From NCBI GenBank assembly GCA_029260415.1, contig JAJDDH010000339.1, forward strand, positions 1-5,391: a stretch of 5,391 nt of DNA, in the 5' to 3' direction. Positions 5,050 through 5,391 of the stretch are shown in pieces (positions within the stretch are counted from its first letter, which is position 1; the number at the start of each line of letters is the position of its first letter). Position numbers and translations under genes: made by a program. The stretch is from Phycisphaerales bacterium. GTDB lineage: Bacteria > Planctomycetota > Phycisphaerae > Phycisphaerales > UBA1924. Under the pieces are notes generated by a model that saw nothing but the letters and a program-made list of their open reading frames with translations, ran no database searches and was not told where the DNA came from.

Positions 5050-5391
5050 ATGGACGCCGGCTCCGCCCTCGCGGGCGATGAAAAACTCGACAGGGCCCGC
5101 GCCCGCCCTCTGTGGCGGAGCCTGCTCAAGCTCGCCAGGCCCCACCAGTGGTCCAAGAGCGTGTTCGTGCTTATCGGACCCGTGTACGCCCTGAGCGATG
5201 GCAAGGACGGGATCGACGGCCCCTGGACGCTGATCTTTCCCGCGCTGCTCGCCGCGATCAGCTTCGCGCTCGCCTCCAGCGGGTGCTACGTCTTCAACGA
5301 CCTGATGGACGTCGAGGCCGACCGGATCCACCCCCGCAAGCGGTACCGCCCGCTCGCGTGCGGCAGCGTCACGACGGGGCAAGCGATGGTG
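5050..5391 (+). CDS. UbiA-family prenyltransferase, probable decaprenyl-phosphate phosphoribosyltransferase (N-terminal part)
   Basis: The frame stays open to the window end, giving 114 residues of an integral membrane prenyltransferase. After a charged N-terminus, LARPHQWSKSVFV (28-40) matches the LRPxQWxKN-type opening of the phosphoribosyl-diphosphate:polyprenyl-phosphate branch of the UbiA superfamily (Rv3806c-like). A hydrophobic segment runs through about 59-82. NDLMDVEAD (83-91) is the first Asp-rich NDxxDxxxD motif, which binds Mg-diphosphate, and DRIHPRKRYRPLACG (91-105) is also typical of this branch. That enzyme makes polyprenyl-phosphoryl-5-phosphoribose, the precursor of lipid-linked ribose or arabinose donors for cell-envelope glycans. 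The second Asp motif lies beyond the window. Other UbiA members (heme, quinone or chlorophyll pathway enzymes) are less likely given the HPRKRYRP segment. It is divergent from gmd. UbiA family membership is near certain; the substrate is inferred. Confidence 0.85.
   Translation, partial: MDAGSALAGDEKLDRARARPLWRSLLKLARPHQWSKSVFVLIGPVYALSDGKDGIDGPWTLIFPALLAAISFALASSGCYVFNDLMDVEADRIHPRKRYRPLACGSVTTGQAMV

Noticed and set aside
3668..5050. Open frame of 460 codons on the plus strand, opposite gmd and running to the UbiA start
   Set aside because: It is antisense to an unmistakable gmd. Its composition (LVLEVRDAH-rich runs) mirrors the reverse complement of the dehydratase codons, and no domain is recognisable.
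1..5391. CRISPR array, tRNA/rRNA, insertion sequence, phage or defence genes
   Set aside because: No regularly spaced repeats, cloverleaf-like sequences, transposase motifs or terminal inverted repeats were found on either strand. All gene-length sequence is accounted for by the five genes described.

Overview
This is a GC-rich window with densely packed genes. It looks like part of a surface-polysaccharide locus from a planctomycete, most likely class Phycisphaerae / order Phycisphaerales. The taxonomic guess rests on one diagnostic trait. The secreted protein in the middle ends in two copies of a DLxxPxGxLDFxDVxAFLxAF repeat followed by a terminal Gly-Cys-Pro. I remember this arrangement as the 'GC-type dockerin' C-terminus of Phycisphaerales exported proteins. 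The GC content and the GC-ending codons fit but do not prove it.

Layout, left to right. (1) Positions 1-294, minus strand: the N-terminal 98 residues of a family 2 glycosyltransferase, cut by the window edge. (2) 291-1883, minus: a membrane flippase of the polysaccharide transporter (Wzx-like, MOP superfamily) type. Its stop overlaps the glycosyltransferase start in an ATGA, so the two form one operon read leftwards. (3) 1884-2064: a divergent intergenic region with an imperfect inverted repeat. (4) 2065-3627, plus: a secreted protein with a signal peptide, an N-terminal beta-sandwich-like (CBM9/DOMON-like) domain, a complete endonuclease/exonuclease/phosphatase (EEP) domain and the dockerin-like tail. 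(5) 3628-3691: a short convergent gap with a strong hairpin that probably terminates both flanking genes. (6) 3692-4762, minus: GDP-mannose 4,6-dehydratase (gmd), starting at GTG. (7) 4763-5049: a second divergent intergenic region with two inverted repeats. (8) 5050-5391, plus: the first 114 residues of a UbiA-family prenyltransferase resembling decaprenyl-phosphate phosphoribosyltransferase, cut by the right edge.

How they fit together: Gmd makes GDP-4-keto-6-deoxymannose, the precursor of GDP-fucose, GDP-rhamnose and related sugars. The glycosyltransferase would add sugars to a lipid-linked glycan, and the flippase would move that glycan across the inner membrane. The UbiA-type enzyme may supply a polyprenyl-phosphate pentose donor. 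The secreted EEP protein is the odd member and may belong to the cell-surface or exported fraction rather than to glycan synthesis. I see no rRNA, tRNA, CRISPR array, insertion sequence, attachment site or defence system. Nothing here is clearly a new system. The most unusual items are the exported EEP enzyme with its doubly degenerate dockerin-like tail and the structured divergent promoter regions.
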